In this document: positions 15,435 through 21,061 of the stretch, one piece after another
Layout: each line of letters opens with the position of its first letter
How positions within the stretch are numbered: position 1 is the first letter of the stretch
NCBI GenBank assembly: GCA_937967875.1
Contig: CALBTQ010000610.1
Coordinates: forward strand, 1-21,061
From: an uncultured Pseudomonadota bacterium
GTDB lineage: Bacteria; Lernaellota; Lernaellaia; Lernaellales; Lernaellaceae
Direction: 5' to 3'
Length of the DNA stretch: 21,061 nt
Notes under the pieces: generated by a model
What the model saw: the letters and a program-made list of their open reading frames with translations, nothing else
Databases searched by the model: none
Told to the model about the DNA's origin: nothing
Position numbers and translations under genes: made by a program

Positions 15435-15441
15435 TTCGTTT

Positions 15442-15447
15442 CTCCTT
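15442..15447 (-). promoter_or_regulatory. ribosome binding site selecting a TTG start
   Basis: AAGGAG on the minus strand, spaced seven bases from the TTG at 15434-15432. There is no ATG in a sensible place before the signal peptide, so this site is the main argument for the TTG start of the lipoprotein. Confidence 0.75.
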
Positions 15448-15573
15448 AATACTGCGAAACCCAAACCTTACGACTGAAAAGAGCGAAAACCTTGTCGCAT
15501 ATTCCATAACATAAACCGGCATCGATATGCAAATGGCAGTATAACGTGCTGAATAATAAAGGATAATTGCGGC

Positions 15574-15613
15574 GTGAAAAGTGAGTGTTTACTCGGTTTC
15601 TCTTCAGTATAAT
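15574..15613 (+). promoter_or_regulatory. candidate promoter with TetR-operator-like element, copy 2
   Basis: GTGAAAAG (15574-15581) is followed directly by TGAG-N2-TTTACTC, forming a perfect GAGT-GTTT-ACTC inverted repeat at 15583-15594. A perfect -10 hexamer, TATAAT, lies at 15608-15613, about 46 bases before the GT-C gene; the region 17 bases upstream (GTGTTT) is a poor -35, and the palindrome overlaps it. The same composite element lies in front of the TetR gene. It may control the GT-C gene, the divergent lipoprotein gene, or both. Confidence 0.5.
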
Positions 15614-15658
15614 GCAAAAAACTGTATCGCCCATAAATGGAACGAGCCGGTATAGTCG

Positions 15659-16840
15659 ATGTACAACTTTCGTCTGCTGGGATTGGCCTTTATCATCGCC
15701 TTTGCTTACATAGCGGCGACGCTCCCGTTTTTTGCGGCGGAACCCCTGCTCGATGAGTGCAGCTTTATCACGACCGGCCAAACGTTGTTGTCGATGTACG
15801 TTCACGAGTTCATAAAAAATCACGACTACAGCAATCCGCTTTGGCGGGAGAATTTCGGCAACAGCGGCTCGCCGCATCCGAAGGTGGCGTTTTATCTCAT
15901 TGCGTCTTTCACCGAAGCGGCGAAATTTTTCAAGATCAATCCGCGCTGGTTCATGGCGTTGTTGGCCGCGGGGTGCGTCGTGTTGATGATGAATCTGGTG
16001 CAGACGAACCAGGGCGGCGGCACGATTTCGAACCGATGGGTGGTGATCGGCGCGGGCTGTCTGTTGTTGATCAATCCGATTTTCCGCATGCTGCAAGTTG
16101 TGCTTTATGCCGAAATTCCGCAACTGCTGTTCGCGTTGGCGGCCTTGGTCGCCCTCGTGCGATTCGACGCCGCTTTACGCAATGGACAGTTCCGCTGGTT
16201 TCTGTTGATCGGTTTCGGTCTGTTCGCCGGGTTTTCGATCTCCTGCAAGCTTTACAGCGTCATTCTTTTTTTCACCTTCATTTTGTATTCGCTGACGATG
16301 ATCAAGCATTTCGGCAAGAGATGGCTGCCGGCGAATTTGCTGGTCGGAGTCATGGGCTGGGCCGTGTTTATTTTCACCAATCCCTTGCTGGTGCAGGATT
16401 TCTGGTTCGGCATCGGCGAAATGTCGATCCGGCATTTGGAATATGACGCCGGCACCCCCACCAGTTTCAACTGGTCGGGTATTTACTATTTTTTCTTTTA
16501 TCCTTTCCTTGTCTACAGCCCGAAATTTTACAATTACGTTTCGTCCGTGATTTTCCCCTATTTTTCGCTCGTTGAGTTCCCGTTTGCCGTTGTGGGTTAC
16601 CTGCTGGCGGTGGTGGGCATCGTCAATGTCGTCGTAACCAGGAATTGGCTGCCGCTCTTGTTCGCTTTTTGTTGTTTTATGTTTATGGGGTATATCCAGT
16701 TGACCATGCCGGTCGGCGCGAAAGTGCCGCGCAATCTGCTTTTCCCGGCGGTGTCGCTGATTTGGCTCTACGCGCAGTTCGATTGGCGGCGGCTCATTCG
16801 TTTCGTCCGGCGACGGGGTTTTTCATCGGCTCCCAAATAA
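15659..16840 (+). CDS. GT-C type (PMT/ArnT-like) membrane glycosyltransferase-like protein
   Basis: A 393-residue inner-membrane protein with roughly nine to ten hydrophobic segments. Its layout fits GT-C enzymes, which move a sugar from a polyprenyl-phosphate carrier onto lipid or protein outside the membrane. The first external loop has LLDECSF with Asp32-Glu33, where this class keeps an acidic catalytic pair. The same loop ends in GSPHPKVAFYL (70-80), resembling the H.P.....L mark that precedes the second helix. The C-terminus is basic (WRRLIRFVRRRG). At 393 residues it is shorter than full PMT/ArnT proteins (about 500-550). GC content is visibly lower than in neighbouring genes, partly because of the many Phe/Ile codons. 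The ribosome site is weak. Donor and acceptor are unknown. Confidence 0.7.
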   Translation: MYNFRLLGLAFIIAFAYIAATLPFFAAEPLLDECSFITTGQTLLSMYVHEFIKNHDYSNPLWRENFGNSGSPHPKVAFYLIASFTEAAKFFKINPRWFMALLAAGCVVLMMNLVQTNQGGGTISNRWVVIGAGCLLLINPIFRMLQVVLYAEIPQLLFALAALVALVRFDAALRNGQFRWFLLIGFGLFAGFSISCKLYSVILFFTFILYSLTMIKHFGKRWLPANLLVGVMGWAVFIFTNPLLVQDFWFGIGEMSIRHLEYDAGTPTSFNWSGIYYFFFYPFLVYSPKFYNYVSSVIFPYFSLVEFPFAVVGYLLAVVGIVNVVVTRNWLPLLFAFCCFMFMGYIQLTMPVGAKVPRNLLFPAVSLIWLYAQFDWRRLIRFVRRRGFSSAPK

Positions 16841-16871
16841 AATGATCGGGGCCGCCATCCATGGCGACCCC
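16841..16871 (-). terminator. probable terminator after the first VWA lipoprotein gene
   Basis: A 10-bp hairpin, GGGGTCGCCA / TGGCGGCCCC on the minus strand with one U-G pair and a four-base loop, about 30 bases after the stop at 16903. It is followed by the T-rich GATCATTTTATTT. On the plus strand the stem has a mismatch and no T-run, so it serves the minus-strand gene best. Confidence 0.65.
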
Positions 16872-16902
16872 TATCACAGTTCGGGATATGCCTCCATGGA
16901 CT

Positions 16903-18555
16903 TTAATACGCTCCAATCGTTCCTTCGTAATCGGCGAGCAAGTCGGCGATCTCTTCCAGTTCCTCGTCGTTGAGCGTCTCGGCGGCGGCTTCCACTTTTT
17001 CCCGTGCCGCCTGACACACGACCAACGCCTGGTCCGCATCCGAATAGACCAGGTCGGCGATCTCCTTGATCGCCTCGGCGTAGGTCACGATCGCATCGCC
17101 CTTGAGCAATTGGTTGTGGCCGGCGGCCAGCAACTGCGCAAAGGTCGCTTCCTGCACCGACTCGCCGTCCGCGTAAGTGAACGGATCGGTGTAGGTTGCG
17201 CGCACCGTCAGAACGTCGTCCAGGTTCATCAGGAGCGGATCGCAGGCGACGATGAACTGATGGAAGATCATCGCGTCGTTCGGGCCCAGGTGCTGCGGCT
17301 CGACCTCGGAGGGATCGGTCGAGTATTCCTCGCCGTGGTATTCGAGCATCAGCAGGTAATAAGGCATGGTCAGTTCGACGCGAACGTCGAGGGCGGCAAC
17401 TTCCATATTGCGCAGGAAGCCCGCGCCGAACTGACGCTGCGCTTCGTCCGATGAATCGACAAAGACGTATGCGCCTTTGCCCGCGTCGGTGATTTCGTCC
17501 ATGACATTATCATAGTAATAACTGGCGGCGTCGCCGACGCCCACGCCGACCAGGTAAATGCCCTGACTTTCGGAATCGTCCGCGTACTGGCTGATGACGT
17601 TCAGATCGGTGTTGCCGGCGTTCAAGCCGCCGTCGCTGATGAGCACCACGCGGTTCAGGCGCGAGGGGCTATAATGGTCTTCGGCCAATTCATAGGCGGT
17701 TTGCACACCGTCGTGCAAATTGGTCGAACCGTCGGCCTGGATGGCGTTGATCACCGCCAGCAATTGCGCGTCGTTGGGGCCGTCGACTTCGTGCCCGTCC
17801 AACTTCACGTCCGCTTCGGTGTCCCAATTGACGACCGAGACGATGTCCCCGGACCGCAGCCGGCTGGCGATCACCCGGGCGGTTTCCTTGAGCAGGGAGA
17901 TCGGTTTGCCGCTCATCGAGCCGGACACGTCGAAGCTCAGCACGAGGTTTATCGGCCGCTGGTCGTTGTATTCGACCCAGTGCGATTGCGCGCCGATCTG
18001 CAGCACGTATTCCTCTTCGTACAATCCTTCGGCGTGCGGGGTCATCTGCGCCTCGACGCGCACCTTGGAGGTCGTCGGCGGCGTGTAGTTGATGTTGTAG
18101 TAGTTAGTGAACTCGTAGGTGCGCACGCGGTTGCGCGGGACGATCGCGCCGGCCTCGATGATCGCGCGCACGACCACGGGCGAAGCTTGCGAGTTCGAGT
18201 CGTCGGCCGACAGGTAGTAGGTTATCGGCGCGGATTCTTCCGGGCACTCGAGTTCCGGCGGCTCGGTGTCGTCGTCGGCGGAGTCGTCGTCACCGGCGTC
18301 GTCATCGCTGCAATCGTCGTCGGCGTAATCGTCGTCGTCATCGTCGAAGTAATCGTCATCGTCGTCGTCCCAACCGTCGTCGTCATCGTCGTCATCGGCG
18401 TCATCGTCGTCGTCGTAGCCGTCGTCATCGCCGATATCGTCATCGCCGGAATCATCCGATGAACCTCCACAACCGGCGACGAACATCATCATCAACGCCA
18501 GCAAAACGGCGCACAATCCATAGGCCTCATGTCCAATAAAAACCAGGCGTTTCAT
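16903..18555 (-). CDS. VWA-domain lipoprotein with poly-Asp linker (1)
   Basis: A 550-residue surface-type lipoprotein. The lipobox is FVAGC with Cys29. Residues ~34-96 form an extreme acidic linker of Asp with scattered Gly, Tyr, Trp and one Cys in ADDDCSDDDAGDDD. After a beta-rich stretch comes a von Willebrand factor A domain (~203-375) with an intact metal site DVSGSMS (Asp209, Ser211, Ser213), a TNLHDG segment (the MIDAS threonine) and VLISDGGLNAG. The C-terminus is a helical, acidic region. VWA domains bind proteins through Mg2+ and serve in adhesion or as scaffolds; function here is unknown. AAGGA precedes the ATG. It shares its N-terminal design and upstream region with the next VWA gene, yet the VWA domains are quite different and each has a terminator. 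Confidence 0.9.
   Translation of the reverse strand: MKRLVFIGHEAYGLCAVLLALMMMFVAGCGGSSDDSGDDDIGDDDGYDDDDDADDDDDDDGWDDDDDDYFDDDDDDYADDDCSDDDAGDDDSADDDTEPPELECPEESAPITYYLSADDSNSQASPVVVRAIIEAGAIVPRNRVRTYEFTNYYNINYTPPTTSKVRVEAQMTPHAEGLYEEEYVLQIGAQSHWVEYNDQRPINLVLSFDVSGSMSGKPISLLKETARVIASRLRSGDIVSVVNWDTEADVKLDGHEVDGPNDAQLLAVINAIQADGSTNLHDGVQTAYELAEDHYSPSRLNRVVLISDGGLNAGNTDLNVISQYADDSESQGIYLVGVGVGDAASYYYDNVMDEITDAGKGAYVFVDSSDEAQRQFGAGFLRNMEVAALDVRVELTMPYYLLMLEYHGEEYSTDPSEVEPQHLGPNDAMIFHQFIVACDPLLMNLDDVLTVRATYTDPFTYADGESVQEATFAQLLAAGHNQLLKGDAIVTYAEAIKEIADLVYSDADQALVVCQAAREKVEAAAETLNDEELEEIADLLADYEGTIGAY
18268..18456 (-). repeat. Asp-codon low-complexity tract in VWA lipoprotein 1
   Basis: About 190 bases made almost only of GAC/GAT codons, interrupted by Tyr, Gly, Trp, Ala and one Cys codon. 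It encodes the acidic linker between lipid anchor and folded part. GAC and GAT alternate irregularly, so it is not a simple three-base microsatellite. Confidence 0.9.
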
Positions 18556-18860
18556 GACTTATTCCTTTTCGATTCGTTTTTCCAACAACCCAAACCAAAC
18601 GCCCATTTCATTCAGCAAGATCGATGCCACTTTTGTCGCGCCGCGCAATATCCAAGATTAACCATGAAATATTGAGTGTTTGGCGTTTAGTAATTATTTT
18701 CCGGCATCCGGCGAGATAATGAAAATTAGAAAAACTTCTCAAAATTTTGAGTGGTCGGCGTGTCAGCGAACCGTTGACCACCACGATGCGAGCGCGCTTT
18801 TGCGGTTATTCGATTGTACGCGAATCGTCGGCGCCGAAGATCGGTCGTCCGCAATTTTTA
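18556..18860 (-). promoter_or_regulatory. upstream region of VWA lipoprotein 1 with blocks shared with VWA lipoprotein 2
   Basis: No gene is seen in this stretch. Reading toward the gene it contains the palindrome CTCAAAATTTTGAG (18738-18751), AAACGCCAA (18680-18688), GGTTAATCTTGGATATT (18647-18663) and GGCATCGATCTTGC (18615-18628). The same blocks in the same order and at nearly the same distance occur before the second VWA gene (about 183, 125, 92 and 60 bases from the start here). The lack of coding frame and preserved spacing suggest promoter plus operator or a structured leader. TGAGTGTTT at 18673-18681 also resembles half of the TetR-linked element. The outer part (18751-18781) holds a GTGGTC/GACCAC inverted repeat. 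Confidence 0.65.
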
Positions 18861-18890
18861 AAAAGAAAGGACCGGCTGGTTAGCCGGTCC
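18861..18890 (-). terminator. Rho-independent terminator of VWA lipoprotein 2
   Basis: A perfect 9-bp stem GGACCGGCT / AGCCGGTCC with a four-base loop, followed on the minus strand by TTTCTTTT. It lies about 28 bases after the stop at 18918, so the second VWA gene is a single-gene unit. Confidence 0.88.
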
Positions 18891-18917
18891 CTCGTGGATG
18901 ATCGAAGGCAGGTGCGC

Positions 18918-20297
18918 TTACGAAACCGCTTCGGTGATCAGGCGAATCATCAACTCATTCAACAACTCCACCTGATACGGGCCGATCGTCGGTTCGAGAT
19001 GCGGACCGCCGATGCCGCTGTCGTCGGTCAAAAACACGTAGGTGGAACCGGTGGCGATGTCGATAAAGCGCAGCAGGAATTCCGTTTCTTTGTTCACGCC
19101 GCTGGCCGCGACCGGGATGATCCGAATGCCGTCCTTGGCCGCCTGGGCGGTGCTTTGGTGCAGCGTTTCCACGATCGTCTGGGAATAATGCGGCGGTGCA
19201 TCGAGCACCAAAAACAGCATGCGCGCCCTGGCGGCTTCGCGCCAGTCGTGCTCGAAGATCGCGTTTTCCAATGCCTGCTCGACCGCTTCCTCATAATCGC
19301 CGCCGCCGTTGGCCGATTGGTCGTTGAGGTGATCGATGGCGCTTTGGATGTCGCGCGTGAACGGGAACGAGCGCACCACGTAATCGTCGCCTTCGTCGCG
19401 ATAGAAGTTGACGCTCAAGCGAATGTCCAGGTTCTGCCCGATCTGCAAGTTGACTTGGCTGATGACGTCGGCCAACTCGGCCTGCAGGTAGTCAAGCTCG
19501 TCGGACATCGAACCGGTCGTGTCGATCATGAACATCAGATCGAGCGTCTGCCGTTCCTGCGCCGAATTCAGCGTGACGATCAGCGGCTCGCCGCCGGTCG
19601 GCGTCGCATCGTTGACGGTTGTGGATGCGTCTCCGGCGATGATCTCGACATTGTAGGGGCCGCCCAATTCGCCGTCGTCATACAGGCCCGCGAACAGTTC
19701 CGCCCGCCCGAGGTTGTCGGTGCGCGCCTGCCAGACGGTGTCGGTTCCTTCCTTCAATTTAACGACCACGTCGGGCACCGGGCGCTCGTCGAGATCCTGC
19801 ACCACGATGGCGAAACGATTGACCGTGTGGTACTGCCAATGTTCCTCCATGTAGCTCCAATCGTCTTTCTGTTCGTCGAACAGACCGCGCCAGAAATCCC
19901 AGTTGCTCAAGTCGCGCCACTCGCCGGCGGTCAGTTGCCCGGGCGAGGTGTCGTCGTCATCGTCGTCGTCATCGTCATCGTCATCGCCGGTATCGTCGTC
20001 GCTGCAATCATCGTCGGCCGCGTCATCGTCGTAGTAATCGTCATCATCGTCATCGTCGTAGTAATCGTCATCATCGTCATCGTCGTAGTAATCGTCATCG
20101 TCATCATCGTCATAGTAATCGTCATCGTCGTCATAGTAATCGTCGTCACCGGCGTCGTCATCGTCTCCGTCTCCGACATCGTCGTCATCATCGTCCGAGG
20201 ATGACGAATCGCAAGCGACGACCGGCAGCAGCAACGCGGCCAGCAGCAAGAGATACAGGCTCCGCCGTCCTTGTCCGATAATCATCAAGCGTTTCAT
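18918..20297 (-). CDS. VWA-domain lipoprotein with poly-Asp/Tyr linker (2)
   Basis: A 459-residue lipoprotein (lipobox PVVAC, Cys29, exactly as in the other VWA lipoprotein). Residues ~35-117 are almost only Asp with Tyr-Tyr pairs; three perfect nine-residue units (seven Asp, two Tyr) lie at 63-89. Then comes ADDDCSDDDTGDDD, matching the first protein; Cys98 is the only Cys in the mature chain besides the lipidated one. A small beta domain (~160-245) precedes the VWA domain (~252-440) with metal site DTTGSMS (Asp259, Thr261, Ser263). This domain is of the LDLMFMIDTTGSM type with LDAPPHYS, unlike that of the first protein. AGGAGG stands nine bases before the ATG. The likely role is a surface-displayed, metal-dependent adhesin or binding protein held away from the membrane by the stiff acidic stalk. 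Confidence 0.9.
   Translation of the reverse strand: MKRLMIIGQGRRSLYLLLLAALLLPVVACDSSSSDDDDDDVGDGDDDDAGDDDYYDDDDDYYDDDDDDDYYDDDDDDDYYDDDDDDDYYDDDAADDDCSDDDTGDDDDDDDDDDDDTSPGQLTAGEWRDLSNWDFWRGLFDEQKDDWSYMEEHWQYHTVNRFAIVVQDLDERPVPDVVVKLKEGTDTVWQARTDNLGRAELFAGLYDDGELGGPYNVEIIAGDASTTVNDATPTGGEPLIVTLNSAQERQTLDLMFMIDTTGSMSDELDYLQAELADVISQVNLQIGQNLDIRLSVNFYRDEGDDYVVRSFPFTRDIQSAIDHLNDQSANGGGDYEEAVEQALENAIFEHDWREAARARMLFLVLDAPPHYSQTIVETLHQSTAQAAKDGIRIIPVAASGVNKETEFLLRFIDIATGSTYVFLTDDSGIGGPHLEPTIGPYQVELLNELMIRLITEAVS
19950..20195 (-). repeat. Asp/Tyr-codon repeat tract in VWA lipoprotein 2
   Basis: About 245 bases of GAC/GAT codons with TAC-TAC pairs. At 20031-20111 three 27-bp units follow each other, each encoding seven Asp and two Tyr; two are nearly identical in DNA, the third differs in codon choice. 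Such tracts can change length by slippage or recombination and are also prone to assembly errors. Confidence 0.9.
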
Positions 20298-20520
20298 GGA
20301 TGAGTTCCTCCTATATCATCAAATAAATGATTTAATACCGTTTACCATGGCAAGCAAGATCGATGCCTGATTTTCGCTCGATAGAATATCCTGATTAACC
20401 GCGTGATTTCAGCCACTTGGCGTTTTCTTGAAGATTGTGAGTTCGGCGAAAAAAGATAAATTTCTGAAATTTCGCTCAAAATTTTGAGAAGGAATCGGCG
20501 AAAAAAACCGGGGCGAAACG
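20298..20520 (-). promoter_or_regulatory. upstream region of VWA lipoprotein 2 with shared blocks
   Basis: Toward the gene it contains CTCAAAATTTTGAG (20475-20488, 178 bases before the start), AAACGCCAA (20417-20425), GGTTAATCAGGATATT (20385-20400) and GGCATCGATCTTGC (20354-20367, 57 bases before the start). All four blocks recur before VWA lipoprotein 1 with similar spacing while the sequence between them has diverged. This pattern suggests kept regulatory function. The region separates the VWA gene from the end of lgt; I see no clear terminator for lgt here. Confidence 0.65.
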
Positions 20521-21061
20521 CTAAGCGACCAGCTTTTTGCGCTCGCGTACGATGTACACCGTCAACGCCGCGACGATCGCCAGCATGGCGACGCTCACCC
20601 ATTGCGAGGTGGACAGCGGGCCGTAGAAACCGCGCTTGACGTCGCCGCGCCAGAACTCGAGCACGAAACGCCCGACGGCGTACAGCGCCACCTGCAAGGC
20701 GATGATCTCGCCGGCGACCTTCCGCTTGTGTTTGCGCCAGTACAAAAGCACGGCGAAGATCGCCAGGGCCAGCAGCGATTCGTAAATCTGCGAGGGGTGC
20801 ACCGGCACGGCGCCGTACATCTCGGTCGCCGGCGCGCTCGGCGGAAACACGATGCCCCAGGGCAGGTCGGTCGGCTTACCGAAGCAGCACCCGGCCATCA
20901 GGCAGCCGAAGGTGCGGTGGATCGCCAGACACAACGGCATGTAGGTCGCCGGCAAATCGATGATCGGCAGGATCGGCTCCTTGACGATTTTCAGAAAAAT
21001 GCCGGGAACCAGAATCGCGCCGATGTACCCGCCGTAGAAGATGTGCCCTTTGCGCAGGTTG
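20521..21061 (-). CDS. lgt: prolipoprotein diacylglyceryl transferase (Lgt), C-terminal part
   Basis: The last 179 codons of an inner-membrane protein whose 5' end lies outside the window. Reading from the edge it shows HIFYGGYIGA, IHRTFGCLMAGCCFGKPTDLPWG, VHPSQIYESL and AVGRFVLEFWRGD, all in Lgt order: the region matching the HGG motif, the GC...GCC.G segment of the diverged Lgt type, the (R/H)PSQ.YE segment and the GRF..EF.R segment. Three to four hydrophobic helices follow the expected pattern. Lgt adds diacylglycerol from phosphatidylglycerol to the lipobox Cys of prolipoproteins, the first step for all four lipoproteins in this window. A TTG at 20955 could be mistaken for a start, but the reading frame is open to the window end and the upstream residues are clearly Lgt. 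Confidence 0.93.
   Translation of the reverse strand, partial: NLRKGHIFYGGYIGAILVPGIFLKIVKEPILPIIDLPATYMPLCLAIHRTFGCLMAGCCFGKPTDLPWGIVFPPSAPATEMYGAVPVHPSQIYESLLALAIFAVLLYWRKHKRKVAGEIIALQVALYAVGRFVLEFWRGDVKRGFYGPLSTSQWVSVAMLAIVAALTVYIVRERKKLVA

Noticed and set aside
18556..18860. A known riboswitch (c-di-GMP type) upstream of the VWA genes
   Set aside because: I could not find the conserved c-di-GMP riboswitch core in either upstream region, so it is reported only as an unknown shared module.
19950..20195. CRISPR array or tandem non-coding repeat
   Set aside because: The repeats are in-frame Asp/Tyr codons inside a lipoprotein gene, with no spacers and no cas genes nearby.
18747..20204. A 485-residue plus-strand frame ending in a long Val/Ile-rich tract, like membrane segments
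   Set aside because: The Val/Ile tract is the antisense of Asp codons (GTC/ATC) in the poly-Asp linker. The opposite strand has a lipobox, VWA metal site, strong ribosome site and terminator.

Overview
This is a 21 kb piece of a GC-rich (roughly 60-65%, estimated by eye) Gram-negative bacterial genome, most likely a metagenome contig. Predicted outer-membrane lipoproteins, a beta-barrel protein, an Lgt fragment and secreted proteins with long Asp-rich linkers all point to a two-membrane cell. The style recalls Myxococcota and other former deltaproteobacterial lineages, but no marker gene is present and the phylum cannot be fixed. The first ~50 bases are Illumina library adapter, not biology.

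Layout. (1) 51-3013, plus strand: the 3' end of one acyl-CoA dehydrogenase-like gene, a complete second one, and two small overlapping paralogous genes of unknown function, closed by a good hairpin terminator (3039-3063). (2) 8462-3064, minus strand: a tight cluster of three B12-binding-type radical SAM proteins plus a flippase-like (MprF/AglD type) membrane protein. This looks like a pathway that modifies or moves a lipid or lipid-linked molecule. (3) 13268-8557, minus strand: a sphingosine-1-phosphate lyase homologue, a large lipoprotein of the Ntn-hydrolase/C45 type with Ser where Cys is usual, and an outer-membrane beta-barrel protein coupled to it by a 4-base overlap. Divergent from this block is a TetR regulator (13550-14170). 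Together they could form a surface amide/lipid degradation unit. (4) 15434-14184, minus: a lipoprotein with a TPR-like start and a Ca-binding-like loop. Divergent from it is a GT-C type membrane glycosyltransferase (15659-16840). (5) 18555-16903 and 20297-18918, minus: two VWA-domain lipoproteins joined to their lipid anchor by extreme poly-Asp linkers. Each gene has its own terminator, and their upstream regions share the same ordered blocks, including an identical 14-bp palindrome about 180 bp before each start. (6) 21061-20521, minus: the C-terminal part of prolipoprotein diacylglyceryl transferase (Lgt), the enzyme that lipidates proteins like those in regions 3-5.

The most promising points for new biology are the paired poly-Asp VWA lipoproteins with a shared upstream regulatory module, the S1P-lyase/Ntn-hydrolase/beta-barrel locus with a TetR-linked DNA element present at two promoters, and the three-radical-SAM plus flippase cluster. 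All functional statements come from reading motifs by eye; no database search or structure prediction was run.
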